In this document: positions 6,896 through 15,166 of the stretch, in pieces | How the letters are laid out: each line of letters opens with the position of its first letter | Numbering within the stretch: position 1 is the stretch's first letter | Source: Pseudomonadota bacterium | Lineage (GTDB): Bacteria; SAR324; XYD2-FULL-50-16; JAHJRI01 | Reading direction: 5' to 3' | DNA length: 23,217 bases | Assembly (NCBI GenBank): GCA_022360105.1 | Contig: JAKSDL010000778.1 | Span: forward strand, 1 to 23,217 | Program-made: the position numbers and the translations under genes | The notes under the pieces: generated by a model | Database searches by the model: none | Told to the model about the DNA's origin: nothing | The model's input: only the letters and a program-made list of their open reading frames with translations

Positions 6896-9772
6896 ATGAA
6901 ACCGAACAATAACCTTGATTCTTTTGAGTTGGATCACATCATTGTCAAAGGTGCCAGAGAGCATAATCTGAAGAATATTGATATCAGCCTGCCCAAAAAA
7001 AAGCTGATTGTTTTTACAGGTGTTTCCGGCTCGGGAAAATCCAGTCTTGCTTTTGATACTATTTTTGCTGAAGGGCAACGACGTTACATCGAATCCCTGT
7101 CATCGTATGCCCGCCAATTTATCGGTCAGATGGAAAAGCCAAAATACGAGACTATCAAGGGTTTGTCGCCGACGATCTCCATCGAACAAAAATCTGCGTC
7201 CAAGAATCCCCGCTCAACCGTTGGAACTATTACGGAAGTCTATGATTATTTAAGGGTGTTGTTTGCCAGGATTGGCATTCAATACTGTCATCAATGCGGG
7301 AAAGAGGTCGGTCGTGGTGATGCTGTCGGTATGGTGGAGCAGATTCTGGAAATGCCTTTGAATACGGAGATGTTGATTCTTTCTCCTTTGGTGGAAAGCA
7401 GAAAAGGTGAGCATCGGGATTTGTTGGATGAGTTAAAAAAAGAAGGCTACTCACGTGTCCGGGTGGATGGAGTCGTGCAAAGGGTGGAAAACGTTCAGGC
7501 ACTGGCCAAACATAAAAAGCATGATATTGAAGTGGTGATCGATCGCCTCAAACTTAAGGATGATGCAAGCTTCAAAAAACGATTGACCGATTCGGTGGAA
7601 ACAGCTCTCAAACTGGGGAAAGGTCAAATCATTGTACATACCGGAAGCAATCAGGATATCCGCATGAGTGAATCCAGAACCTGTTGTGGTATTGCCTATC
7701 CGGAATTGGAGCCTACCCTGTTTTCCTTTAACTCCCCAAGAGGTATGTGTCCGGAATGCAATGGAATCGGCACTGTGTTGTCTATGGATGAGGATAAAAT
7801 CATTCCTGATCCCAAACTTTCAATCAACCAGGGAGCGATTGTGCCCTGGAAGAATTACTTTGTTTCAAATGGTAACAAGAAGAAGAGTTCATGGGGGTTA
7901 AAACACATTGAAGCCGTGCAAAGACAATGGAAGATCGACTTTGATAAACCCTGGAATAAGCTGCCGAAAAAGCACCGGGATCTGTTTTTATTTGGCACGG
8001 GTGAGGAAGAGATTGTGGTGGACTGGAGCTCGGAAAAGATGCAGGGTTCCATTACCACCACGTTTGAAGGCATCATGCACACCCTCATGAGACGATATTT
8101 GCAGACCAAATCGGAAGGAACCAAATCCTGGTATGCCACCTTCATGTCTAATCAAACTTGCCCGGAGTGTGAGGGAAGACGATTGAAGCGGGAAGTGCTG
8201 CACGTTAAAATCAATAACAAATCGATTATCGATGTGACTTCCATGACCATCTCGGAAGCATTTGGTTTTCTCAGCCAGTTGGAACTGGATGGCAATAAAC
8301 AGATGATTGCCGAGGAATTGCTCAAAGAGATCATCAACAGATTGGGATTTTTAATCAATGTCGGACTGAATTATCTCTCCCTGGAACGCAAAGGTCCCAC
8401 TCTTTCGGGAGGGGAGTCCCAAAGAATTCGCCTGGCATCTCAAATAGGGTCTGAGCTGACGGGTGTGCTTTATATCCTTGATGAGCCTTCCATCGGGCTT
8501 CACCAAAAAGATAACATCAAGTTGCTCAAAAGCCTTTGTCACTTGAGAGATATCGGAAACACCTTGATTGTTGTTGAGCATGACCAGGAAACCATAGAAG
8601 CTGCTGACTGGATTTTAGATATTGGTCCGGGAGCCGGTAGACTGGGAGGAGAAATTGTCGCTGCCGGTACACCGGCGCAGATCAGTGCCGATGCAAATTC
8701 ATTGACCGGAAAGTTTCTGAGTGGAAAGGAAAAAATCGCCATTCCCAAAAAACGGCGAAAAATTAAAAAGAACAATGGTCACAAAATTGTGATCAAACAG
8801 GCGATAGCCAACAATCTGCGCGGAATAGATGTAAACATACCCTTGGGTTGCTTTGCAGCCGTTACGGGAGTATCCGGCGCGGGAAAATCAACCCTGATTA
8901 ATCAGATTCTCTATCCGGCCCTGGCAAAAAAACTTCATAACGCCAGTCTGGAGGTCGGCAAACACGAGCAAATTTCCGGCCTTTCTCATTTGGATAAAAT
9001 CATTAACATCGATCAGAAAGCAATAGGCAGGACACCACGCAGCAATCCGGCTACCTATACCAAGGTGTTCGACCTGATCAGGGACCTGTTTGCCGTCCTA
9101 CCGGAATCCAAAGCCCGGGGATACAAAAAAGGCCGGTTTTCATTCAATGTCAAGGGTGGTCGCTGCGAACATTGTAAAGGTGACGGTTATATCAAGGTGG
9201 AGATGCATTTTCTGGCGGATGTCTTTGTCCCCTGTGAAGCCTGCAAGGGTAAAAGATTTAACGAACCAACCCTGGAAATCTTGTATAAAGGCCATTCCAT
9301 CAATGACATATTGAATCTTTCCGTACGGGATGCCCTGGAAGTTTTTGAAAACCAGCCAAAAATCAAAACCATTCTTAACACGCTGAAAGAAGTCGGTCTG
9401 ACATATATAAAGCTGGGTCAGCCTGCCACAACACTTTCCGGGGGTGAAGCGCAACGTATCAAGCTGGCACGCGAATTGGCCAAAAGAGATACCGGCAGGA
9501 CCCTTTATATTTTGGATGAGCCGACCACCGGATTGCATTTTAATGATATCCGCCTACTTCTAAAAGTATTACAAAAGCTGGTTGATGCCGGTAATTCCGT
9601 TATTGTGATTGAACATAACCTGGATGTGATTAAATGCGCTGACTGGATTATCGATCTTGGCCCGGAAGGCGGCAAGGAAGGTGGTTTGGTTATCGCCGAA
9701 GGCACACCGGAAACCGTTGCCGAGAACAACCAAAGCTACACAGGCCAATTCTTGGGAAAGGTATTGAAATAA
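6896..9772 (+). CDS. uvrA: UvrABC excinuclease subunit A
   Basis: The 958-residue protein is a tandem ABC ATPase that, in the known system, recognises bulky DNA damage and loads UvrB in nucleotide excision repair. Visible hallmarks are Walker A GVSGSGKS (42-49), the DNA-contacting segment QRRYIESLSSYARQF, a signature LSGGESQRIRLASQ (about 502), a second Walker A GVSGAGKST (about 657) and a second signature LSGGEAQRIKLARE (about 846). The C-terminal zinc motif CEHCKG...CEACKG (about 758-784) is intact. The first zinc motif is altered: before MCPECNG (Cys285, Cys288) the usual CxxCG reads RTCCG, with Arg261 where the first Cys is expected and Cys263/Cys264 adjacent. Length is normal for the family. 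The ATG has no obvious Shine-Dalgarno sequence. The gene stands alone. Confidence 0.97.
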   Translation: MKPNNNLDSFELDHIIVKGAREHNLKNIDISLPKKKLIVFTGVSGSGKSSLAFDTIFAEGQRRYIESLSSYARQFIGQMEKPKYETIKGLSPTISIEQKSASKNPRSTVGTITEVYDYLRVLFARIGIQYCHQCGKEVGRGDAVGMVEQILEMPLNTEMLILSPLVESRKGEHRDLLDELKKEGYSRVRVDGVVQRVENVQALAKHKKHDIEVVIDRLKLKDDASFKKRLTDSVETALKLGKGQIIVHTGSNQDIRMSESRTCCGIAYPELEPTLFSFNSPRGMCPECNGIGTVLSMDEDKIIPDPKLSINQGAIVPWKNYFVSNGNKKKSSWGLKHIEAVQRQWKIDFDKPWNKLPKKHRDLFLFGTGEEEIVVDWSSEKMQGSITTTFEGIMHTLMRRYLQTKSEGTKSWYATFMSNQTCPECEGRRLKREVLHVKINNKSIIDVTSMTISEAFGFLSQLELDGNKQMIAEELLKEIINRLGFLINVGLNYLSLERKGPTLSGGESQRIRLASQIGSELTGVLYILDEPSIGLHQKDNIKLLKSLCHLRDIGNTLIVVEHDQETIEAADWILDIGPGAGRLGGEIVAAGTPAQISADANSLTGKFLSGKEKIAIPKKRRKIKKNNGHKIVIKQAIANNLRGIDVNIPLGCFAAVTGVSGAGKSTLINQILYPALAKKLHNASLEVGKHEQISGLSHLDKIINIDQKAIGRTPRSNPATYTKVFDLIRDLFAVLPESKARGYKKGRFSFNVKGGRCEHCKGDGYIKVEMHFLADVFVPCEACKGKRFNEPTLEILYKGHSINDILNLSVRDALEVFENQPKIKTILNTLKEVGLTYIKLGQPATTLSGGEAQRIKLARELAKRDTGRTLYILDEPTTGLHFNDIRLLLKVLQKLVDAGNSVIVIEHNLDVIKCADWIIDLGPEGGKEGGLVIAEGTPETVAENNQSYTGQFLGKVLK

Positions 9773-9806
9773 ATCAGTCTGCAATAATCGGTATGAATAT
9801 GATGCT

Positions 9807-9874
9807 GCTCGGATGTGGCATGACTTCTCCTCAAAGTCTTAGCTTGTTTCAGCCAAACAATGCCCCATCCGAGC
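9807..9874. repeat. Long hairpin just downstream of uvrA
   Basis: GCTCGGATGTGGCAT (9807-9821) and ATGCCCCATCCGAGC (9860-9874) pair at 14 of 15 positions around a 38-base interior. No U-run follows, so it is not a typical intrinsic terminator, although it lies just 35 bp past the uvrA stop. The right arm resembles the GTTGCCCATCC arm of the other palindromes in the window, so it may be a diverged member of that family. Confidence 0.5.
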
Positions 9875-10020
9875 TTCCGCTCCCCTCAATAATCTTCAAA
9901 AATCACCCGGCAATTGGTTAACAATCCATTCTACGGGAAACATGCCCCGATAACCGATTTTTATACTTTCCCACCATTTTCTTTCAATTAAATATAAAAA
10001 GAGCGTTCGTTCGTTTTTTG

Positions 10021-10049
10021 TTGACATGTGTCAGCGCGAGGTGCATAAT
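10021..10049 (+). promoter_or_regulatory. Sigma70-like promoter for the acyl-CoA dehydrogenase
   Basis: A perfect -35 TTGACA (10021-10026) is followed by a 17-bp spacer and CATAAT (10044-10049), a five-of-six match to the -10 consensus. Transcription would start near 10057, leaving a leader of about 190 bases. TGACA-TG-TGTCA (10022-10033) is an inverted repeat overlapping the -35 box, and GTTCGTTCG lies just upstream (10005-10013). Either could be an operator. Confidence 0.75.
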
Positions 10050-10095
10050 TTAGTCAACCTAACACCAATAGGAGAATAAAAAACTCAAACAGGAT

Positions 10096-10190
10096 GTTTC
10101 ACTTAGCCGTCAACCGACGAAACAGATAAGATTAGAAAATCGGATGTTTTTAAAAGGTAGGAGTTGGTTAAGCAGGTAGCGAAACGTTTC
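10096..10190 (+). promoter_or_regulatory. Palindromes in the acyl-CoA dehydrogenase leader
   Basis: GTTT (10096-10099) and CGTC (10108-10111) can pair with GACGAAAC (10116-10123) to form a small hairpin. GAAACGTTTC (10181-10190) is a perfect 10-bp palindrome 56 bp before the start codon. Either could be an RNA structure or an operator for a fatty-acid-type repressor. No riboswitch class is recognisable. Confidence 0.3.
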
Positions 10191-10245
10191 AAACCTTAAG
10201 TTGAAGGACATAGTCCGGCGTTAAAAACCAATTGAGAGGAAAACA

Positions 10246-12057
10246 ATGGCACAACAGCTTGCAGATCAACGAGATCTTGAATTTGTAATTTGGGAACAAT
10301 TTGACAACGCAAAGTTCCTGGACAATGAGAAGTATGCTGCGTTTAACAAAAAGACTTGCGATATGATTCTGAAGGAAGGTCGCAAGATAGCAATTAACGA
10401 AGTACTTCCGACCATGGGCGAAGGCGAACAGGAAGGTCTGGAATTCAAAGACGGTGAAGTGAAAACTCCGGAATGTTTTAAGCCTGCTTTTGAACTGTTA
10501 AAGGAAGGAGAGTGGGGAAACCTGGCAGTACCGGAAGAGATGGGTGGACAAGGTGCTCCTCATTTCATCGGATCAGCAGTTTCCGAATACATGATGGCCG
10601 GCAACTGGCCGTTGAATGCCTATGTGAGTATGGGTAACGGAACAGCTGACATGATTCAGAAATATGGAACTGAAGAGCAAATAAAAACCTATGTGAAGAA
10701 ACTCGTTTCTGCTGAATGGGGCGGGACTATGCTGTTAACAGAACCTAATGCAGGTTCTGATGTGGGTGCGTTGGAAACCACTGCTGTGAAAAATGATGAC
10801 GGTACCTATTCCATTACCGGAAACAAGATCTTTATCACCAATGGTGAGCATGACCTTTGTGACAATATTATTCACCCGGTTCTGGCTCGTGTTGAAGGTG
10901 CACCGGCAGGGACAAAAGGGATTTCGATCTTTATCGTGCCAAAGTTTTTTGTAAACGAGGATGGAAGCCTGGGAGATAGGAACGACATCTGGTGCACAGG
11001 GATTGAACACAAGCATGGAATCAAAACAAGTGCCACCTGTAGTCTGGCGATGGGAGCTAAAGGAACCTGTATCGGTTACTTGTTGGGTGAAGAAAACCAG
11101 GGAATGAAAATCATGTTTAACATGATGAATGGTGCAAGGATGCACACAGGTCTGCAAGCACTCTCTTACGCATCGGCTTCTTACCTGATGGCTGTGGATT
11201 ATGCCAGGGAAAGAATTCAAATGCGTGAATTGGGTCAACCTCATGACGCACCCCCGGTGGCTATCATCAACCATCCTGACGTGAGAAGAAACCTGTTGTG
11301 GATGAAGTCTTACGTTAGCGGTATGAGAAGCTTCTATCAGTACATGGATTATCAGCTGGAAAATTCCCATCTTGCCGATTCTGAAGAAGAAAGAAAGCTG
11401 GCTAACGATATGTATGAGCTGCTGACTCCGGTAATAAAAAGTTATCTGGCCAACAGGGGTTATGAAGTGTGTGTTCAGGCAATGCAGGTCTACGCCGGTG
11501 CAGGTTACACAACTGATTACCTGGTTGAGCAGTATATGAGAGACTGTAAAATCGTTTCCATTTACGAAGGTACCTGCGGTATTCAGGCGATGGATCTGCT
11601 CGGAAGGAAAATGGGAATGGAAGGTGGAAAAGTCTTCATGACATTCCTGGGCGAAATACTCAAGACTGTTGCAGCGGCCAAGGAAGTTGAAACAACCAAG
11701 GATCTGGCTGAGCGTGTGGAAAAGATGGTAAACAAAATAGGTGAAGTTGCTGCTCATCTTGGTAAAAACGCCATGAGTCTCAATTACAAAACTGCTTTCG
11801 CACATTCCTTACCTTATCTGGATGTCATGGGTGACACGATCATGGCCTGGATGTTGTTATGGAGAGCTTTGGTTGCCAGTCAAAAACTGGAAGACAAACC
11901 AAAGAAAAAGGATCTTGCTTTCTATGAAGGTCAGGTAAAATCTGCTGAGTTCTTTATCAGAACCATAGGACCAACCAGCCTGGGTCGCATGAATTCCATT
12001 CTGGATTTAAGCTCAGCAGCGATCGATATTTCAGATGAAGGATTCGGCGGACTATAA
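10246..12057 (+). CDS. Acyl-CoA dehydrogenase, DmdC-like
   Basis: The 603-residue flavoenzyme has the layout of the large acyl-CoA dehydrogenases with N- and C-terminal extensions. The core is an N-terminal helical domain (about 40-155), a beta domain with the FAD-binding stretch LLTEPNAGSDVG (163-174) and a C-terminal helical domain (about 285-455). IYEGTCGIQAMDLLGRKM places the likely catalytic base at Glu441. The extra C-terminal helical domain (about 470-600) is typical of the 3-methylmercaptopropionyl-CoA dehydrogenase (DmdC) and related groups. The reaction would be alpha,beta-dehydrogenation of an acyl-CoA with electrons passed to ETF. The substrate cannot be assigned: many bacteria without DMSP metabolism have such genes. 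GAGAGGA lies just before the ATG. The gene is a single unit bounded by its own promoter and a strong terminator. Confidence 0.93.
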   Translation: MAQQLADQRDLEFVIWEQFDNAKFLDNEKYAAFNKKTCDMILKEGRKIAINEVLPTMGEGEQEGLEFKDGEVKTPECFKPAFELLKEGEWGNLAVPEEMGGQGAPHFIGSAVSEYMMAGNWPLNAYVSMGNGTADMIQKYGTEEQIKTYVKKLVSAEWGGTMLLTEPNAGSDVGALETTAVKNDDGTYSITGNKIFITNGEHDLCDNIIHPVLARVEGAPAGTKGISIFIVPKFFVNEDGSLGDRNDIWCTGIEHKHGIKTSATCSLAMGAKGTCIGYLLGEENQGMKIMFNMMNGARMHTGLQALSYASASYLMAVDYARERIQMRELGQPHDAPPVAIINHPDVRRNLLWMKSYVSGMRSFYQYMDYQLENSHLADSEEERKLANDMYELLTPVIKSYLANRGYEVCVQAMQVYAGAGYTTDYLVEQYMRDCKIVSIYEGTCGIQAMDLLGRKMGMEGGKVFMTFLGEILKTVAAAKEVETTKDLAERVEKMVNKIGEVAAHLGKNAMSLNYKTAFAHSLPYLDVMGDTIMAWMLLWRALVASQKLEDKPKKKDLAFYEGQVKSAEFFIRTIGPTSLGRMNSILDLSSAAIDISDEGFGGL

Positions 12058-12091
12058 GAGACATTAAGCAAATTACATCCTCGAATCGGAT

Positions 12092-12136
12092 AAAAAAGCG
12101 AAGGGCTTTGACATGAAGCTTCTTCGCTTTTTTTTT
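12092..12136 (+). terminator. Strong rho-independent terminator
   Basis: AAAAAAGCGAAG (12092-12103) pairs perfectly with CTTCGCTTTTTT (12122-12133), with an inner GCTT/AAGC stem. The right arm runs into nine consecutive T residues (12128-12136). It is 35 bp after the acyl-CoA dehydrogenase stop and separates that gene from the aldehyde oxidoreductase gene. Confidence 0.9.
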
Positions 12137-12203
12137 GCTTAAAATGTGATGTCAATCTGAAAATGGAAAATAGGAACCATCGTTTCACCAGGATAAATTA
12201 GGA

Positions 12204-12232
12204 TTGACACCAGAGTACGATTTTACTAGGTT
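12204..12232 (+). promoter_or_regulatory. Likely promoter for the aldehyde oxidoreductase gene
   Basis: A perfect -35 TTGACA (12204-12209) is followed by 17 bp and TAGGTT (12227-12232), which keeps the key T, A and final T of the -10 box. The predicted start near 12239 leaves a leader of about 80 bases. The preceding strong terminator makes a separate promoter here likely. Confidence 0.5.
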
Positions 12233-12320
12233 CTGGTAACATACCAAAGGGATAAAGATCTAAAGCAATTCCCGGGATTGAATGGATTCAATATCTAGAA
12301 AACTATCAGAGGAGAGAACA

Positions 12321-14282
12321 ATGGCTGGCGGATTTATGGGTAAGTATTGTGTGATCGATCTCACCAAACAAAAAGCTGAAACAATTGAACTGGAAGAAGA
12401 TTTTTACAAAAAGTATCTCTCGGGATACGGACTTGGCGCTGCAATAATCACCGAAAAACAGCCTGCAGGCATTGATCCGTTATCACCTGAAGCTCATCTG
12501 GGATTTTGTTCCGGATTGCTCACCGGCACCAATACCTCTTTCTCAGGTCGGTTTATGATCGTGGGCAAATCCCCCCTGACAGGTGGTTGGGGTGATGCCA
12601 ATGCCGGAGGGTTTTTATCGAGGGAAATAAAAAGAGCCGGGTACGATGCCGTATTCTTCAAAGGTATTTCCAAAAAGCCGGTCTGGGTGCATATCAGCGA
12701 TGAGAAAATTGAGTTTAAAGATGCGTCTTCACTTTGGGGAAAGGACAATGTGGAAACCAATGAAGCCATTAAAGAGGAGTTAAAGGACAAGCGAGTCCAG
12801 GTGGCGTCGATTGGGGTTTCAGGTGAAAAATTGTCCTTAATTTCAGGAGTGACAACCGATGATGGAAGAATCTGCGCTCGATCAGGTTTAGGGGCCGTGA
12901 TGGGGTCCAAGAATCTCAAGGCGGTTTCCTTCAGAGGTCATCAAAAAATCCCTGTTGCCCACAAGGATAAGCTCAAAGAAATTACAAAAGGTGTGCTTGC
13001 CGAACTCAGGCATTCCAAGGGGGCCGATCGCATTACTGTTAAACTGATGGGGTTTTTCAGCAAAATTATTGCTCGAACCGGACTAAACGTACCTTCTACA
13101 TCCTCGACCATTAAAGAGATCTTCAAACTTTATGGTACTTCAGGATTGAATGTTTATTCCGCCATGGTGGGTGACACGCCAATCAAAAATTGGGATGGTG
13201 TGGGTATCACGGATTTTTCCTATGAAAGCGCTCTAAAAATTAACGGGGAAAAGGCAATTGCACACCAAAAAAAGAAATATGCATGTCAGCAATGTCCGCT
13301 TGGTTGTGGCGGGATCATAGAGATCAAAAAAGGTCGTTATAAAGGTACAACAGGACATCGGCCTGAGTATGAAACCTGGGGGGCATTTGGTGGTTTGCAG
13401 CTAAATGATGACTACGATTCGATTATCGAGTGTAATGAATTGTGTAATCGGGCGGGTATTGATTCCATCTCGGCAGGCGCTGTTATCGCTTTTGCTATTG
13501 AATGTTTTGTCAACGGCTTAATCGATGAAACCACAACCGGAGGACTAAAACTGGATTGGGGAAAACCGGAGGAAACTATCAAATTAACGGAAATGATGGT
13601 CAACCGGGAGGGTTTTGGTGATGTTCTGGCCGATGGCGTCAAAATTGCTGCTCAGAAAATAGGTAAGGGCTCTGAAAAATATGCAGTACATGCCGGTGGA
13701 CAGGAACTACCCATGCATGATTCGAGGCTCGACCCCGGTTTTGGTATCGCTTATCAATGTGAGCCGACTCCCGGCCGCCATACCATTTCCTGTTTTCTTT
13801 ATGCTAATCTTTTTGCTGTCGAAAAGATGCTTCCCGAAGTCAAAAAATCGGTAAAAAAAGCCAAAGGGAAAATTGCCAAAGACATTCAAAGATATCGCGG
13901 TACAACCCTGCTGATGCAGTTGATGAACGGCAGTGGAATCTGTGAATTTGGACCGATGACTGTCTTCCTGCCCATGGTCGACTACTTGAATGCTATAACG
14001 GGTTGGGATATGAGTTCGGAGGAATATCTGAAAACGGCTGAGCGGATATTAAGTCTTAGAAAGGCATTTAATGTCAGGGAAGGTATCAAACAGGCTGATT
14101 TCAGATTACACGACAGGGCTGCCGGCACGGAACCATTGAAGTCAGGTCCTTTAAAAGGTGTGACGCTGGATATGGATGGTATGCAGCAGTCGTTTTTCGA
14201 CATGCTGGGGTGGGAGATGGATTCCGGTGGTCCCACACCGGAGAGAATGAAGGATCTCGGCATCGATCATCTTTTTGCGTAG
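12321..14282 (+). CDS. Aldehyde:ferredoxin oxidoreductase family (tungsten/molybdenum)
   Basis: I start at the ATG preceded by AGGAGAG (12310-12316), giving 653 residues; an in-frame ATG at 12282 lacks a ribosome-binding site. The N-terminal domain (about 5-205) has the family stretch GLLTGTNTSFSGRFMIVGKSPLTG and the GDANAGG segment linked to binding of the bis-pterin cofactor. The [4Fe-4S] ligands are Cys322, Cys325 and Cys329 (CQQCPLGC), with Cys541 (GSGICEFG) as the likely fourth. The GIDSISAG motif after CNELCNRA is characteristic. Known members oxidise aldehydes to carboxylates with ferredoxin as acceptor, or run in reverse. The substrate is unknown. No pterin-synthesis or MoaD-like gene is adjacent. 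A strong palindrome separates it from the convergent amidohydrolase gene. Confidence 0.93.
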   Translation: MAGGFMGKYCVIDLTKQKAETIELEEDFYKKYLSGYGLGAAIITEKQPAGIDPLSPEAHLGFCSGLLTGTNTSFSGRFMIVGKSPLTGGWGDANAGGFLSREIKRAGYDAVFFKGISKKPVWVHISDEKIEFKDASSLWGKDNVETNEAIKEELKDKRVQVASIGVSGEKLSLISGVTTDDGRICARSGLGAVMGSKNLKAVSFRGHQKIPVAHKDKLKEITKGVLAELRHSKGADRITVKLMGFFSKIIARTGLNVPSTSSTIKEIFKLYGTSGLNVYSAMVGDTPIKNWDGVGITDFSYESALKINGEKAIAHQKKKYACQQCPLGCGGIIEIKKGRYKGTTGHRPEYETWGAFGGLQLNDDYDSIIECNELCNRAGIDSISAGAVIAFAIECFVNGLIDETTTGGLKLDWGKPEETIKLTEMMVNREGFGDVLADGVKIAAQKIGKGSEKYAVHAGGQELPMHDSRLDPGFGIAYQCEPTPGRHTISCFLYANLFAVEKMLPEVKKSVKKAKGKIAKDIQRYRGTTLLMQLMNGSGICEFGPMTVFLPMVDYLNAITGWDMSSEEYLKTAERILSLRKAFNVREGIKQADFRLHDRAAGTEPLKSGPLKGVTLDMDGMQQSFFDMLGWEMDSGGPTPERMKDLGIDHLFA

Positions 14283-14291
14283 GGTGAGTAT

Positions 14292-14328
14292 GTTGCAGGA
14301 TGGGCAACACAGTTGCCCATCCTGCAAC
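14292..14328. repeat. Palindromic repeat, GGATGGGCAAC family, copy 2
   Basis: Two perfect 17-base arms, GTTGCAGGATGGGCAAC (14292-14308) and its reverse complement (14312-14328), flank the three-base loop ACA. It lies exactly between two convergent genes, 9 bp after one stop and 1 bp before the other, so the transcript hairpin could end transcription from both sides. There is no U-run on either side. It shares its core with the copy at 6697-6725. Confidence 0.85.
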
Positions 14329-14329
14329 G

Positions 14330-15166
14330 TCACACAGAACCCGAGTGTTGTTTGATAAGCTTCATGCCGTTATCAAAAAACAATTTTTGATAAAATTCCT
14401 CTGAAAATCCAAGGCCGAGCAATGTTTCCGGCTCTTCCTCCCTGGGGAGAATTAAATTCGGAAAATCGGAACCATAAACAATTTTGTCCTGGTTTTTTTC
14501 CATCTGCTCCAAAGCAACATCGAAACCCGATTGTTCCGATTTAAAAAAGGTGAAGGATGTATCGAGATACAAGTTGTCGAACTCCTCAACCAGGTCCATG
14601 AATTGTTGATATTCGTAACCTCCCATATGAGCGACGTTGGCATGTAAATCCGGGTAACGTCTCATCACCTTGATAAAATTATCGTATCCAACATAATCGT
14701 TGCCAACCGGTCCCGTCCCAACGTGAAACAAAATTCGCTTCTTTTTCTCCAAAACGAGTTCATACAAGGGAAACAATCGTTCGTCGTGCGGGTAGAAATG
14801 CTGAACCAAAAACTGTAACTTGAATCCCAATATCCCGTCATGAGAAATAACATCTTCCGCGATTGTCATGGCGTTCTTGTCCTCCGGATGAAACGCAGCG
14901 AAACAATATAGATTGGGAATTTCATCCAAAATCTTTTTGTTCCACTGGTTCAATTCCCCGGCAATATCCTTGCGATGGGCATAGTTGGAATAAACCACAT
15001 GACTCACGCCATTCTTGTTCAGATAGTCAACACATTCCCTGTAATAGTACTGGTAGATAACGTCCCACTGGTAGACTTCGGAAAAATATTTCCAAATGGC
15101 ATCAAACAATTTATCCGGAAATAAATGGACGTGAAAATCGATTATGTTGTTGGGAAGTGTTGTCAT
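14330..15166 (-). CDS. Metal-dependent amidohydrolase (Amidohydro_2 family)
   Basis: This 278-residue TIM-barrel protein belongs to the amidohydrolase superfamily. IIDFHVHLFP near the N-terminus gives the first metal pair (His12, His14). Further candidate ligands lie in ILFHVGTGPVG, NVAHMGGYE and the late VYGSDFPN Asp. Family members include ACMS decarboxylase-type and lactonase-type enzymes; the reaction here cannot be assigned. Its ATG directly abuts the TAG stop of the upstream nfo gene, so the two are almost certainly one operon with possible translational coupling. The pairing with a DNA-repair gene has no obvious functional logic. Confidence 0.88.
   Translation of the reverse strand: MTTLPNNIIDFHVHLFPDKLFDAIWKYFSEVYQWDVIYQYYYRECVDYLNKNGVSHVVYSNYAHRKDIAGELNQWNKKILDEIPNLYCFAAFHPEDKNAMTIAEDVISHDGILGFKLQFLVQHFYPHDERLFPLYELVLEKKKRILFHVGTGPVGNDYVGYDNFIKVMRRYPDLHANVAHMGGYEYQQFMDLVEEFDNLYLDTSFTFFKSEQSGFDVALEQMEKNQDKIVYGSDFPNLILPREEEPETLLGLGFSEEFYQKLFFDNGMKLIKQHSGSV

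Larger units (their letters stand above)
9773..10245. other. Intergenic region and leader before the acyl-CoA dehydrogenase
   Basis: This 473-bp gap holds no credible gene. It contains a long inverted repeat just after uvrA (9807-9874), a strong promoter match (10021-10049) and a long untranslated leader with further palindromes (10096-10123 and 10181-10190). Confidence 0.6.

Noticed and set aside
10735..11805. A 356-codon open frame on the minus strand inside the acyl-CoA dehydrogenase gene
   Set aside because: It is antisense to a clear enzyme gene, rich in His, Cys and Ser as expected from reading that gene backwards, and has no recognisable domain.
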